Shown here: positions 49,101 to 61,694 of the stretch, one piece after another
Layout: each line of letters begins with the position of its first letter
Numbering within the stretch: the stretch's first letter is position 1
Assembly (NCBI RefSeq): GCF_001640805.2
Contig: NC_066837.1
Span: forward strand, 21,197,341-21,261,340
DNA: 64,000 bases
Reading direction: 5' to 3'
Origin: Lates calcarifer
Lineage: Eukaryota > Chordata > Actinopteri > Centropomidae
Translations under genes and position numbers: made by a program
Notes under the pieces: model-generated
Databases searched by the model: none
Seen by the model: the letters and a program-made list of their open reading frames with translations, nothing else
Told to the model about the DNA's origin: nothing

Positions 49101-52100
49101 TTGAAAGATGCTGTGATAGTAACTATTGTGGAGTTATAGCCCCCTCAGCTGGAGGTGAAACAAAGTGTCTACTGAAGGTCTTAAAATTAATATGCTATGT
49201 TAACTTTCAAAGTGTTTTACTCTTTCAGTCTGCTGCCTGAATTTTACCATTTATTTTGCAGACATCCTGTTGCTTTTCTTAAGGGTATTGTGTCTTTCTC
49301 AGTCAACAGAAAGATTTTGTTGGACTCAGTTTCCCTACAATCTCCAGCGTTGGTCCAAATGGAGCAATCATACATTACAGGTCAGTTGGTGAAAGAAATA
49401 CATTTATGTAACTGTTTATGTGTTGTTATTTTAAAAAAGTTATCCAATCTTTTACCCATAACTCTTTTCTTTCCCTTTAGACCACTGCCTGAAACCAACA
49501 GAACCCTCACCATGAATGAAGTTTACCTGATCGACTCTGGAGCTCAATATGTGTAAATAAGAAAACTATTATATACAGCAAATGCATTTAGACCAATCAG
49601 CCATGTTTAGTATTAGTATGGCTTATGTGTCTTAAGTCAGGCAGTCATCACCTCCATGTTGATATCAAGAACACAGTCAACATAGGAATACTTATGTTGT
49701 TGTGCAATACATGTATTCATCTGCATCCATATTCTGTCTTTGGCAGTGATGGAACCACAGACGTCACACGCACCATGCACTTTGGGACACCATCTGCTTT
49801 TGAGAAGGTAAATTTTAATGTTTTTTTTATGTTTTCAAAATAAGTCTGATCTCAGGTTTAATTCACCATAGCTGTTAAAATTATTCTTATTTTTGACATT
49901 TAAAAATTAACCATTGCAGTAGTATTATACATTGACTGAATTGATCCCAAACCTTGATTTTTATTTATTTTTTAAATTGTGTCCTCTCTCCTTTTTTCTT
50001 CTAGGAATGCTTTACTTATGTACTGAAGGGACACATAGCTGTCAGTGCTGCTATTTTCCCCAATGGAACAAAAGGTGCTATTAGGGTTATCTTACACTCT
50101 ATGTAACATACCCAGTTTTACATTTTTATACCAGGGCATGTTCAGAATTACAGACATACAGCATTTCTTGAATATTCTTTCTGTCCTGTGTTAAATTTTT
50201 TTTCGTCTCGGGCAAAAAAAAAAAAACAAGTTAAGAGTAGAGTGTTAAAGAATAATACGGCCATTCTCTAAGCAAATCCGTCACTAGTCTTGTGTAGTCA
50301 GAAATTTGTGCTGTCAAGCTCGAAGAGGACTAGAGAATTTAAAGCACAAACACTGGTTAGAGAAGAGAGTCAGTAATTTTGTGCCATTGATAATGTGGAA
50401 AAAACAACTGATATGTGCTCTCCGTAGGCCACCTTTTGGATTCATTTGCCCGTGCAGCCCTGTGGGAGTCTGGGCTGGACTACCTTCACGGTACGGGCCA
50501 CGGAGTGGGCTGCTTCCTCAACGTCCATGAGGGGCCCTGCGGTATCAGTTACAAGACCTTCGCTGATGAACCTCTGGAGGCCGGCATGATCGTCAGTGAT
50601 GGTATGGCAGCGTTTTTGATTCAGCAAGTAAATGTTAGCAGTATCAAGTGTTGATCAAAGGCAATTTAAAATGGAATCAGGTCAGTAAGTAATGCATTGC
50701 ACACATTTGTATTTTCACCCTTTAAAAACCACAGCACATGGTCAGACATATAATGCATAATTCCAACTGACCAATGTGTTTATTCCTTGTTTCTTATCAG
50801 AGAAGTTAACTTCTGGCCTGATGCAAATGTCAGATCACTTCTGACTGAGCTAACCACAAGCATACTAGATGTGTCACCAATGACACAAGAGCAGGCTGTA
50901 ATTGAATAAAACCTCAATGTCTTTAATTAGCTTCTGGCTGCAGTGCAGGAATGAGCAACAGACTGCATCGATTTATTTTTCTTCTTCAGTGTGTTACAGC
51001 CAAAAACCCATAGATAAGAGACAGTAAGGCAGCTCCTCTGGAAATAAAAAAGCTGCTCTTCCTTTGTCCAAGCAACATGCAGCCCTTTAGCATTTCACCT
51101 GTCTGCTTTGTTGGAAACAGAGAACTAGAAATTGGTGAGTGGGGATGGAGCTCTCCAACAGAGGATGCTGTAGTCTTTGTTGAAATGGAAAACTTAGCAC
51201 AAATACATTTTTAGGTCCTCCCAAACTCAGTTATTTTTTAATGTTTGATTATTTTCTAAATCTTTATCTCATTTCTTGTCTTTTTTCTAGAGCCCGGGTA
51301 CTATGAAGATGGATCTTTTGGCATTCGCCTGGAAAATGTGGTCCTTGTTGTACCAGCTAAGCCCAAAGTAGGTCTTTAAACCAAAATTTACACAAACAAC
51401 GGAAATGCTCCTCACACTCTAATGCCTTTTGTATTTGATTGCTCCTCTACTCATATAGTATCCATAGAGGTTTAATTGTGTATTAATATATATATGTATT
51501 AATAATCAACATTTAAAAGCTGTGGTACTTGATGTTCCTTCCTGTGTTTGACCAGTTGTATGTAAGTTGTATGTTCTGATAAGGAAAATCATTATGTTTT
51601 TGGTCTTTTCTGTTTGTGTGCAGTACAACTACAGAAACAGAGGGAGTCTGACATTTGACCCCCTCACTCTGGTCCCTATTCAAATCAAGATGATGAACAC
51701 AGAGCTGCTCACTCAGAAGGAGGTGAGGAATATCCAGCAGGATTATTCTAATCAAAGAAATATTCACTCTTATGAAATGTAAAATTGATCTCGAAAGATT
51801 TTTATTGGTAATGTTATAAACATTACAAATTAAACAGCACATTAAATGTAGTCTAGTTTACATTTTGTAGGAAAAGTTAAGCCTAAGATGACCTATATTA
51901 AAATCATAAACTATGCATTTGAATGTTTGACAATAATTCCAGCTATCCCTGGTGCATTATGTGCTACTGAAACACTTTTCATGGTTTGACCCTCACTTCT
52001 CTGTCCTGCAGCGGGACTGGGTGAATGAGTACCACAGGAAGTGCCGGGAGGTGATTGGAGCAGAGCTGGAGAGGCAGGGCAGGAAGGAGGCACTTGAGTG

Positions 52101-52131
52101 GCTGATCAGAGAGACCCAGCCAATCGTCTGA
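43154..52131 (+). CDS. xpnpep1: Xaa-Pro aminopeptidase 1 (cytosolic aminopeptidase P)
   Basis: Spliced model: join(43154..43172, 43474..43598, 43999..44062, 44545..44649, 45034..45126, 45483..45626, 45916..46011, 47112..47193, 47528..47738, 48330..48419, 48543..48593, 48939..48997, 49303..49380, 49481..49552, 49747..49807, 50005..50074, 50428..50601, 51291..51367, 51624..51722, 52012..52131). It encodes 629 residues (human 623). The enzyme removes an N-terminal residue when proline follows, as in bradykinin. The architecture is two creatinase-like N-terminal domains and a C-terminal M24 pita-bread domain. The dinuclear metal ligands are all present: Asp424 (LIDSGAQ), Asp435 (TTDVTRT), His498 (GTGHGVG), Glu532 (DEPGYYEDG) and Glu546 (LENVVLV), each shifted +9 from human; His404 matches the human proton-shuttle His395. 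It ends in [12 protein letters not shown]. The start ATCATGG precedes a short MASQKSDTAM leader. Exon 14 must use the donor GT|GTAAAT (ending 49552); the GT two bases earlier breaks the frame. The 45626 donor is a weaker GTCAGA. Confidence 0.97.
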
Positions 52132-52299
52132 GGACTGACTCTTTTACAGTCCAATCACATTGGCGAAGGAGTACCGTACGATCGATTTCTCTGCAGTGAT
52201 AATCGTTTGTATTTTTTTCATCTTTCTCTGTGTCTCACACTCGGCTTCTTTTTGTAAAGCACATCCTAATCGCAGTTTTATTAAAGATCAATGAGAATC

Positions 52300-52305
52300 A
52301 ATAAA
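52300..52305 (+). terminator. AATAAA poly(A) signal of xpnpep1
   Basis: GAATCAATAAACATG lies about 170 bp after the stop codon and is followed by a T-rich stretch. Confidence 0.7.
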
Positions 52306-53344
52306 CATGCACACATCTTTATTATTTTCTGTCTCAGAAAAATTGTTCCTTGAAGTATGACAGTCTCATGTTCAGCTTGAAAGAAGAAAATTATGCATTT
52401 TTGAGGTTATCCAGTGAGATTTTGTGAGGACTTTCTAAACTAAAATGCTGTGACAATATCCTAAGTAGAAAAGTTTAGTCCTTATGCATGCAGTGAAAAA
52501 AAATAAATTAAATTATGAAGATTGCATATGACAACAACAGTGTACTTAAACATCATCCAAATATGCTTTCAAAGGGATGGCTAAATGTAACTATCCTAAT
52601 ATGTCACCTGATATGTCTAATATGAGGTTATTAGACCTCCCTGTAATCAGTGGCATTAATCCTTTACTTTAGCATCAAAGAAAGTCCTGCATCAGCTTTT
52701 ACTGGCAGAAAATGCTGCATCCTCTGCTGCAACTGAGAATTAGGCAGCAAAGCAAAGTCTTATAACTGTTTAAAATTTATACAATGGGCACCTTAGGATT
52801 AGAAGAAGTACTACTGAACCTTCATAAAGTTAGGGGACTCACAAGAGACTTATTAAAATTTAAGAATGAAGCAGTAATGGCCAAAATAATTAGAATTTTA
52901 GTCTCTAGTATGGGCCATGCTTTTAAAACTTGTATTTCCTGTAATGCAGCTTCATAGTGTCTTACTCCTTCGCCTGATAAAACGACCACGTCTTTCAAAT
53001 TTCATCATAACTTCATATAATGCAGGCTTTCTGTTATAAATTTGTAGTCTCCAGCCCTATGTAGAGATAATCCTAAATACAGAATTGTCACATCATTTCT
53101 CAGACTTTACAAAGCTCTTCCAGAGCCCAGAGGATCATATACAACTGCCTCCGCAAGTTTAGTAGTACTCTTTATGACATGTAAACTGAATCTAATGCGT
53201 AAAATCAGTGAAGCGCCCCTTTAATTGCCCTACACATGGTGACATATCTTTTATAGATAGATACAGCTGCAGGTTTTAAACCTCAGACTTTCAGAATGAA
53301 GACAAGTGCCTCTGGCCAACCTTCCCCTCCATACCTCCCACCCT
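52306..53344. other. intergenic region between two convergent genes
   Basis: It contains the 3' ends of xpnpep1 and of the minus-strand membrane-protein gene. On the minus strand an ATTAAA (plus-strand TTTAAT near 53220) could be the poly(A) signal of the latter. No other gene seen. Confidence 0.4.
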
Positions 53345-54461
53345 CTAAAGCTGCATGTAAAATATCGGAGGGTCAAGGATCACACCGCTGTTTGGATCGC
53401 TGGCATACTCTTGAAATGACAGGGGCAGTGACAGAGCAGTTTGCTCCTGTGGTCTCTGTGGGACTTTAATCTCCTCGTCCTCCTCCTTCACCCCTACAGG
53501 CAGTGGGTTACTGTAGATGTAGTAGATCCTGGAGTTGTCCTTTGCTGCCTCCGGCTTCCTGAAGAAGGCGAGAGGGTTGATGAAGCTGGTCGACCGCTTC
53601 ACAGCTTTAACCGCCACAGGGTCCTCTGGCTCCCCGCGTGTCACTGCACTCTCATACACATGGGCTCGCTTTGACTGCCTGATGAAGAAAATGATACTAA
53701 TTGCACTTATGAATTTAATGCAATTCCACATTGCTTTGTACTCTGAATTCACAGTAGCTTTAAAGCTTGATTACTCATTATCAAAATAACAGTTTGTCTC
53801 TGAAACATATATCAGTTCACAAGACATGATGGAGCTATCCCATATGATAATAAACCATGGACTGCACTTACAAAGAAACATCCATAGATCCTGATAAAGG
53901 TGAGAAAACAGGTCATACACAAGAATTGACAGAGCTAATTCTTTAAAATGTCAAAGCAAGCAAACTATGATACATGATCCTCACCTGGTGCGGTTGTAGC
54001 AGACAGTGATGCAGTACAGGCCAGTGACAGTGAGGATACACAAGGCCAGAGCAATGATGACAATGTTAAACACTTTGAACTCTGGGTAGAAGAAAAAACA
54101 CAGGTGTTTCACTTAAAAGAAACACTGAAACATCATTCATTCAAATAAATTGTATGATGACATGTTTAGCAATGCTGAAAATTAGTGAGCAAAGAGCTGC
54201 TCTTAAGTAGAAAACAACAGTTCGGTCAGAAGACTTTGATAATCAGGATGAGTTTACAAGAAATGTTGTCTCTTTTGTTTACTCTGTCTGCAAAAGAACA
54301 GTGATACCATTTAACTGACATAACACACCAAACAGAGCTGTGTTCGTCTCCTCGTCGTGCAGACCCAAAGCCGTGGTCCCGTTCAGGTGGAGGCTGTCTG
54401 CTGTCATTGCTCGCTCCTGTTGGGCTCCACTCATGTTGCTGCCATTGGCATCCAAAAACAT
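53345..54461 (-). CDS. unrecognised single-pass membrane protein, 187 residues, three exons
   Basis: Minus-strand model: complement(join(53345..53678, 53985..54081, 54329..54461)). Phases match at both introns: TTTG|GTGTGT to CCCAG|AGTTC, and ACCAG|GTGAGG to ATCAG|GCAGT. Exon 1 (44 codons) encodes a hydrophilic N-terminus with three N-glycosylation sequons (NGS, NMS, NGT) and no signal peptide. Exon 2 encodes one membrane segment, about residues 47-70 (FNIVIIALALCILTVTGLYC). Exon 3 begins with a basic stretch (RTRQSKRAH) and encodes a soluble tail with an IYYIYSNPLPVG segment, an acidic KEEDEEIK patch and the C-terminus SGVILDPPIFYMQL. Sequons before and basic residues after the membrane segment predict N-out, C-in (type III) topology. 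The tyrosines could be signalling or sorting sites. I do not recognise the family. The longer frame beginning at 53752 reads through intron 2 and is not the real start. Confidence 0.75.
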
Positions 54462-55351
54462 GGGCTAAAGGCTGAGCTTCAAGCCTCTTCTCACTGGTTT
54501 CAATAGAAACCCGGGCCATGTGACCCAAGCAGCTTGACTCAGTTGCTGCGGAGACACCCCCTCTTTTGTCACCCCTCAGTCCCAGTAGGACACCCCCCTC
54601 TTTTCCCTCTCCGCTTCTCCCCTTGTTTACTGCTCATTATTCTGTGCAGCTTTTTTTGGAGAGGGGACACTGAGGGGAGGGAGATGTTGGGACTTTTATA
54701 CTGTTTGTAATAAGCTCTGAGTGGTGACCCAAAACCAGAGAGTTTGCATGTTCTCAGCTTGCAAAGACAACCACTGAAAATTTGTGCGAGGAATTCAAAG
54801 GTAGTTTTAAGGTTACTCTGAAATAGTGTTTTTTATCTCTTTGTTCTCAAAGCGATGTGAAAGCAATCGGGTGCATTATGTGAGATAGATGAAAGATCAT
54901 TTATGAAGTTTTGTTACCTTCAGGATCATATTACACTTTATGTGTACCATGTGCCTGCATCTATGTACTGTAATCTATGTGAAACTCAAATGTGACAATA
55001 CTAACCAAAAATTTGGTACTGATAAAATAACAACCTAAAACTCAAACTCAAAGGGATTTAGTTTCAGTGAGACTCTTTATTGTATTGTAATGTAGCTAGT
55101 GTCCCAAACTTTGTGGTTCATGACCTTTAAAGCAACGCATGTACTGATGACCCCTTATATATGTCTATACGCTGCAAATAGCTCAACCAAATACATTGTA
55201 TGATTTTATAACCATGATGTCATCTGACAAAATCACCATAAACATAAATTTGGTAGACAGCAGTTGTGCTTTGACTTTGGCCATTAGTCAGTAAGTCTGT
55301 AAATCTAGTGACAAATGTGCAAAATTGGTAACACTCTAAGTCCTTACTCTA
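54462..55351. other. upstream region of the minus-strand membrane-protein gene and intergenic DNA
   Basis: 54540-54640 is C-rich with repeated ACACCCCCCTCTTTT-like blocks (ACCCCCTCTTTTGTCACCCCTC and ACCCCCCTCTTTTCC), possibly the promoter or 5' UTR of the gene at 53345-54461. The rest is AT-rich with no gene. Confidence 0.4.
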
Positions 55352-55885
55352 ATGACAGAACAATCTGCCAAATCATTGAAAGACAGCACCAATGAAACTA
55401 CCACTACCATGTTACTGGCCAAGTTTGTGCCCTGGCTCCTGAGTCCCGAGCAGAAGCAGCATTGTGTTGAAGTCTGTAAGGATATCCGTCAACAGGCCCG
55501 GGGTGACCCAACCTTCATGTCAAAGATTATCACTGGTAACGAGAGTTGGGTTCCAAACACCAAACAGCAGTCCTCTCAAGGTCTCCAAGACTGAAGGCAC
55601 ATCAGGTCCAGAGCACAGCCAAAAGCATGTTCATCGTTTTCTTCAACATTCCCAATTTCCCCTCAGGGTCAGACTATCAACTTGAAGTTCTGCTGCCTTG
55701 TTCTGAAGTGTCTGAGGGAGGATGTTAAGCACAGTTGCAGATGGTGCTTGATGTGCTTACAGAATGGAACTTACAGGGGATGTTCCAAGCCAACTTCAAA
55801 GGGGATGGTGGCCAAATTTTAATCAGATATGATTTGTGCTTGTTATAGGCACTGTCTCAGGACTTTTTGATTGCACCATGTAACT
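55352..55885 (+). mobile_element. degraded mariner-type transposase
   Basis: The first frame (from about 55400) matches the mariner pattern known from memory: LAKFVPWLLSPEQKQHCVEVC, then ARGDPTFMSKIITGNESWV. This is the stretch around the first catalytic Asp; here the usual GDESW reads GNESW, so that acidic residue is lost. The reading then changes frame into SPRLKAHQVQSTAKSMFIVFF, and again towards LKCLRED and LTEWNLQGMFQANFKGD. It ends near CAGGACTTTTTGATTGCACC. Several frameshifts and the missing catalytic residue show it is a fossil. Terminal inverted repeats were not delimited. Confidence 0.8.
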
Positions 55886-58800
55886 TTGTCAGTCAGTCAG
55901 TCAGTTACAGACATCACTTAGTCATGGACATTCAAAGTAATATACTAAAAAGTAAAATTTGCAACACAATTTGTAAATAGCCCAACTGGGAACCAGAAAT
56001 TTAAGCAGATCAGTCCAAAATAACAATCAAGCCCCATGCCACAAATGTCCGGTCATGTCTGCTGTATTTCTACACCTGTTGTTTATCAGTTTAAAACTGT
56101 TCTTTGGTGTGTTTTGGGGACAGGAGTACAGTGAACCAACCCCAACCCATCAGGAAACCAGAACCAGATCCACCAGACAATATTTCCAAAGTACTGCCAG
56201 AACCAAAGCAAGCAAAAAGGCAACAAAGACACCATTCTTCTTTCTCCTTATGCTTCACTTCACCCCACAGCATCATGGGAAATGTTATGCAATTAGTTGA
56301 GAATCTAATTAAAGGGGTTTTGTTTTTCTGTTTGACAGGACTAGCTGCAGTATAGAGTGGACTTAGAGAGAATTTTATTTTGAGTGACCTTTGTGTCAAC
56401 CTGGTAGAAGTGCTTGGATGGAGTTACTACATACATATTGTCAGCTTTAAGCTATAGGTAAGACCAGGAGAGTATTTGGAAGTCTGTTTAGTGTACTTTT
56501 CTGAAAATCTGGCACTATTGTTCTGCTCATTTGGTTTTTGTGCAAAAATAAGAATATTGCTTACTTTTCCCTTATTTTCAATTATTTATTCAGTCTAATT
56601 TGAACCAATGTAGTTTACGTTCACCATACACTGCTGCTGCTGAGTTTTCTGGTTCAGGCCATCATCAAAGCATGACAGATAATGTCCTCTTTAACAAAGC
56701 AGTGCAGTGTATTGCAGCTGGAACTTATCACTCTTATTTGGCACCTGCAACAAACACCTAATGTGCCTGACTTCTGGATAATATTACCAACTAAGTGGAT
56801 TAAACTCTTGAGTCTTGAGTGACATGGAGACAAACTATGTAACACATACACACAGAGTACCTACACTCAATTTACATTGAATTCTCTTTGTTGACATACT
56901 GTACTGTGGCTTTACTTTAAATGTCTTTGTGAGAAAGAGATATAATCTGAAAATGTGTTTATCTATCTCTCTGTGGGAGAAATACTGATCCTTAAAACCT
57001 CTCACTGATGGAGTTTAGCTATTTCCATGACTGGCTGGCTAATTACAGACAAGCTACCTCAACCTTTCACACAAACTTTATACTTTTTACAGCTATTCAA
57101 CATAGATAATGCCAGGTCTAAATATCCAAGAATAACAATACTGAAGTGACTGAAACCAGTGTCTCTTATTTTTAACAAATCCTCCACTAGGTGTCAGACC
57201 TCTCCTGTATGACTCTACCTCAGTCTACATTCAACATAACTCAATGAAGTACAAAAACCAAAGACAGAGAGAGAGATTGACTGATTAGGAAATAAGCCAT
57301 GACACAGAAATATCTGTTTATTAGCCTAATGAAGGTCTTTAAAGTCTGTTTAATTTTCACATCCATCTTGGTTCTCTGCAGACTTAGGCTGTTTTGATTT
57401 AAGGGGCATGTGGGTGGCATTAAGTTGGCATGGTTTATTTGAGCAGACCAGTATGCATAAACCAACTCTGTCTGTGGCAGCTACCATGGGAATGAGACTG
57501 GGAATAATCCCAGCTGAGTGTTTTTCAGTTTCACCCAGAACTTAGATATTAACTCTGTGGAGAGAATTACTACTTTTATCATGATGGTTAATCAGTTGCT
57601 GTGGTGGGAGAAACTACAATAATTACATTTTTTTTAAACCACTACTCTATGTATATGGTTTTGACTTTGACCAAAAGTGAACTGAGCACTGGTGTTGGGA
57701 AACCCCTCTTCAGTTATAAACTGATAATGCTCAGTCAACAGAAAGAGATGAGTCATCTGGTTTTGCTTTGTGAATTTTAGTGAATTGATTTCCAATTAAA
57801 ATAGTCCAGAGTAACCTCTGGCCTCTTGCACTTTTACAGGCGGGTGAAAGAAATTTCATCCAACAATGTTCTCCTTTCTAAAATTTCTAGCCTGTAACTT
57901 TCATGAGCAGATTTTGAACAAGCTGCTGCAATTTACTCAAGCTGATTTTCACCAAAATATCACTTATATAAATATATTAAACTTGACTTATCAGGAAAGA
58001 GATGTCACAGAGATGAAGACTTCCTTTTACTAGAGTGTCCTGACATCATAAAGGTTACAAAATATGTAACATGAGTTGAATAAAAGCAAAAAAGCAGTAG
58101 ATCCTTGACCCTGAAGCTAAATACAAGTGATGCATAAGATAACGATGATAATAATATATCCTATATACCAAACTATAAATTGTTAAGAACCTCTGACAGC
58201 TTGATTGACTCGCCTCCAATTTATGCAAGGACAAATGCTAGGCTATTATATATCATGCTGGTAATGCTACCTTGCACAATCATAGGTTTTGCCATATCTC
58301 TGACAGCTGCTAATGCAGGGGGCGGACAGAAATTAAGTATTGAGGAGGGAGAGCATTTATACTGTTTATACAACATAAACCTTCTTGATTTGCTGCCACC
58401 TTAAATAAGAAGTATATCTGTGAGTATGTCAGCTTTAGGAAACACAGCAAATAAAATATTTGACATCAGTGTTAGTGCATGTTCTCATTTTCACAGCCCA
58501 TCCACAGCCAGCACCTCATGCATCAGTGAAACACAACGTTGACGTGCCATCTCATAACTTTTACTAAGTCTCTCCCATACACACCCATAAGGTCCCTTAT
58601 CAGGCAGAATCAGCATTTTGTGTTTCACGTGTAGGATTTATGTTTTTGTTTGTTTTTCTTTACGGCAGCTTATAGTGACTAAGCAGCTGAGACTGTGATG
58701 TCTTGCTCAGTGACTTATTAGACACACTGGCACGTTCCCAATATACTCATGATAAGTCACTATTTCCTTCACTCATTTCCTTCCCCTCTTCCCCCTTCCC
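55886..58800. other. non-coding stretch
   Basis: Begins with a short (GTCA)n run at about 55889-55906. A 74-codon open frame at 58180-58404 has a hydrophobic middle but no homology I recognise and no splice context. Nothing else supported. Confidence 0.5.
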
Positions 58801-59290
58801 CTCTCCTGTTTTGGCCACTGCATTATCCTCTCCAAAATGTGATTTGCATTGAAAAAGTTGGCATCAGTCCTACAAAATCATGGATCGCCCACAATTAAAT
58901 TACATTTTGGCTTCTCATAACAGTATTACAAGGCCTTGGAAGACCACGTGAATACTTTTACAGAGAGGATCCACTGAGGGTAACATTTTATGCTGTGGGC
59001 TTTTCAATAGATTCCTATATTTCATATTTTCTTAGACTCATAAAAATGCAGTAAACTCAGTCAGTCATCTCTCCTATAATCTTTCTCCAAACCCTCCCCA
59101 CTCTCTCTGACTGGCCTGTGAATTCCTGTCCATCCCTCATCGCCCAGCCTCACCCTTCCTCACCCTCTGGTCCTCTCTGCTCCTCTGCCTCCCCCTCTCT
59201 GTGTTTATACAGAGGCTGGTGGGGAATTAGCATTCTGGCGTGATCCATTTGTTGTGATGTGGTTCAGCGGGAAGGTCCTGCCTTGATTTA
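58801..59290. other. candidate conserved non-coding element(s)
   Basis: Two unique blocks, about 58840-58995 and 59200-59290, stand out from repeat-rich flanks by balanced composition and motif density (AATTAAATTACATTTTGGC, CCACGTGAATAC, GGGGAATTAGCATTCTGG). Between them is a pyrimidine-rich tract of CCCTC/CCTCT. Conservation cannot be assessed here. Confidence 0.25.
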
Positions 59291-61245
59291 TTACACTTGT
59301 CAGTTAAACTTCTGGAGGTATATTTTAAGACACAAAGGCCGGGTACCGAATGTTGGTTCTGTTCTTGTCTTTCTGATTTGATTGATTTTTTTTTGTATCA
59401 CTGATCATATACCACTGAGTATGAGTGACACCTGTGGCCTACATGATGAAAGACTCAATACTGATGGAAGTTTAATCTATACAGTACATATCTGAGAAAT
59501 GCATACACTACAGGAAAATGCAAGATTATTATTAAGGGCCCACATTAGGAAGTTTGCATGTTTTTCCAAATACACTATCAGATTGGAGAAGAAAAGTCCT
59601 TTGTCTTGTAATTTAGCTAAAGGGGTAGAAGAAATGAATCAAGTCGATTAATCAGCAGAACAATCAGCAGAACAATCTTGAGAGGATTAACTAATACTGA
59701 AAATTATTGTTACTTCCTGCCTGTTGCTAAAACAAATACAGAACTAAGAATAGCTTATGACTTGTGCATGCCTGACTCACCTATATTTTTTAAGTTATTT
59801 GGTCTCACATCTGATCATTACAGTGAATTACAAATGACAGATTACAGTATTTGCTGTAAACACTTTGAATGGAAAAGTCTGCGTATTCAATTCATCATTC
59901 TGTGTACTGTATTTCACCAGGATAATCCAGTGTGAATACTGGTTTCCTTGGAACCTTGGGTACATTGACTTATAACCAATAAAACAATCAGAAAAATTAA
60001 AACATATCAAACAATAGCATAATCTGTTGATCAAGTGTGCCGGTGTTATTAACATTCATTTCTTGAAAATTCCTGAAATAAGAGAAATTACATTAATACT
60101 GGTGGAATTTTTTCTAGTTCCGTGAAAAGTCTTAAAGGCTGAATGTGAGACAAAATTATTCGTCCAAATGGATTGTGGAATGATCTGCTCTCTTGGCAGC
60201 ATGAAGGTAAAACATATCTTGGCAGTGAGCAGAATAGAGAGTGACTTGTGTTGGATTTACAGTGTCAGAGAACAGGAGATATCAAGGAGCTGTGAGAAGT
60301 CAGATGTCGCGTTTATATGTGTGATTTAATGATTCCTGCTGTCATCGCTGTTCTGTCCAATTAGACTCCAACACAGGATAGTGTGGCTCTCAGTGGACGG
60401 CTGTGAAACTTTACCAAGTAGTATCAGAAAGAGGCTCATACATGGTGCGTGACCCATAAAACATGTTAATGTGCTACTTCCTTCTCCCTGTCTGACCTCA
60501 GACCCCCATACTGTACTACACAGGAAATGCGCTCTGAGCTGGATTAAGTCCAGTTTATTTACAAATCGCTGCTCGCAAACACAATTCACGGCAACAAGCA
60601 ACAACACCAAAAAGAAACACATAACCATGCCAGAGTATGTGTGCGTGTGTCCTTGTATAAGTGTGTCCTGTGTGTACAGTAGCAGAAAACATTAATATAG
60701 TCAGTTTAAGCTGACCCAGTCTCCCAACACTGACCTGAATATTTACAGCAGAGATTTACTTTCCGTTACTTATTTTCTTCTTTATAAAAACAAGCGTTTG
60801 TCATGAGCAGAATAGCCCACCTGTAATCCCTTAATATCTAAGAATATCATTTAAGGGGTCTTGAGGTCTTGAAAATCTTTATTTCAGTTCAGTGGTTCAC
60901 TGCTCCTGAGCTGTATGACTCCTGGTGCAGTCAGAGGTTTGCTAGAGATGTAGCAACTCCTCAGGCTAGGCTTTAGCTTGTGTAACTATGAGTGGGAGAA
61001 TGAGCAAAGACCTGTTGTCAGTGTGTGTGTGCTGGGACTAGTTGTTTCTATATGGTTTTCATTCTACAAGACTATGCTTTTTTTTTTTTTTTTCTAAGAG
61101 AATTATTAACAATTAACGATTAAGAAATTTATGTTTATTATGTATATTTATGTTTAGTTTATATTTAGTTTTAAACAGTTTTGGCTTGTTTCAGAGCCTG
61201 TGTTAATCAATACTTTTTGATATTACTGTTAAGGCACAGGCACTC
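59291..61245. other. non-coding stretch
   Basis: No gene supported. Poly(T) at about 61077-61093. Confidence 0.5.
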
Positions 61246-61694
61246 ACACAGGTGTTTTCAATTATTCTGGCTGATTAGATCTCTGTATGGCAGAACTATG
61301 CTGGAAGTAAGGTCACCACAGTCAGTGCTCCAATAGAATGATACAATTGTGTGTGTAACAAAGCTAATTTCAGAGGCACGATTCAAAAATGTTTCAACTT
61401 GAGCAAAAAATTTGCATGAAAACAAGGAAAATGAGAGGGAAGGAACCAGAGTTTCTTGTGAATTATTTGTTCAGTCTGAGGCTGAGCTGAACACACACAA
61501 CACTGCGCCATAGACATGCTTGGTTTGTCTGTTGCTAGGTAGCTTACAGCTAATGTCTGTACATTTGATAAATAAATACAAATGGTTCAGCAGTCAAATG
61601 AATGCAAATGATGCAAAATAAAAAAATTGCTTCTCTTTCTGTCTGCACACACGCCAAGAGTTCTAATTAGGCAGATAAGTGAAAACACCTGTGT
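61246..61694 (+). mobile_element. MITE-like element with about 38-bp terminal inverted repeats
   Basis: The left end ACACAGGTGTTTTCAATTAT...CTGATTAGATCTCT and the reverse complement of the right end, ACACAGGTGTTTTCACTTAT...CTAATTAGAACTCT, agree at most positions over about 38 bp. The 449-bp element has no long open frame, so it is non-autonomous. Superfamily not assigned. Confidence 0.65.

Noticed and set aside
53679..53752. Hydrophobic N-terminal extension of the 135-codon minus-strand frame
   Set aside because: It lies in intron 2; the real membrane segment is in exon 2 (53985-54081).
58180..58404. 74-codon frame with a hydrophobic core
   Set aside because: No start context, splice sites or homology; composition like the surrounding AT-rich DNA.
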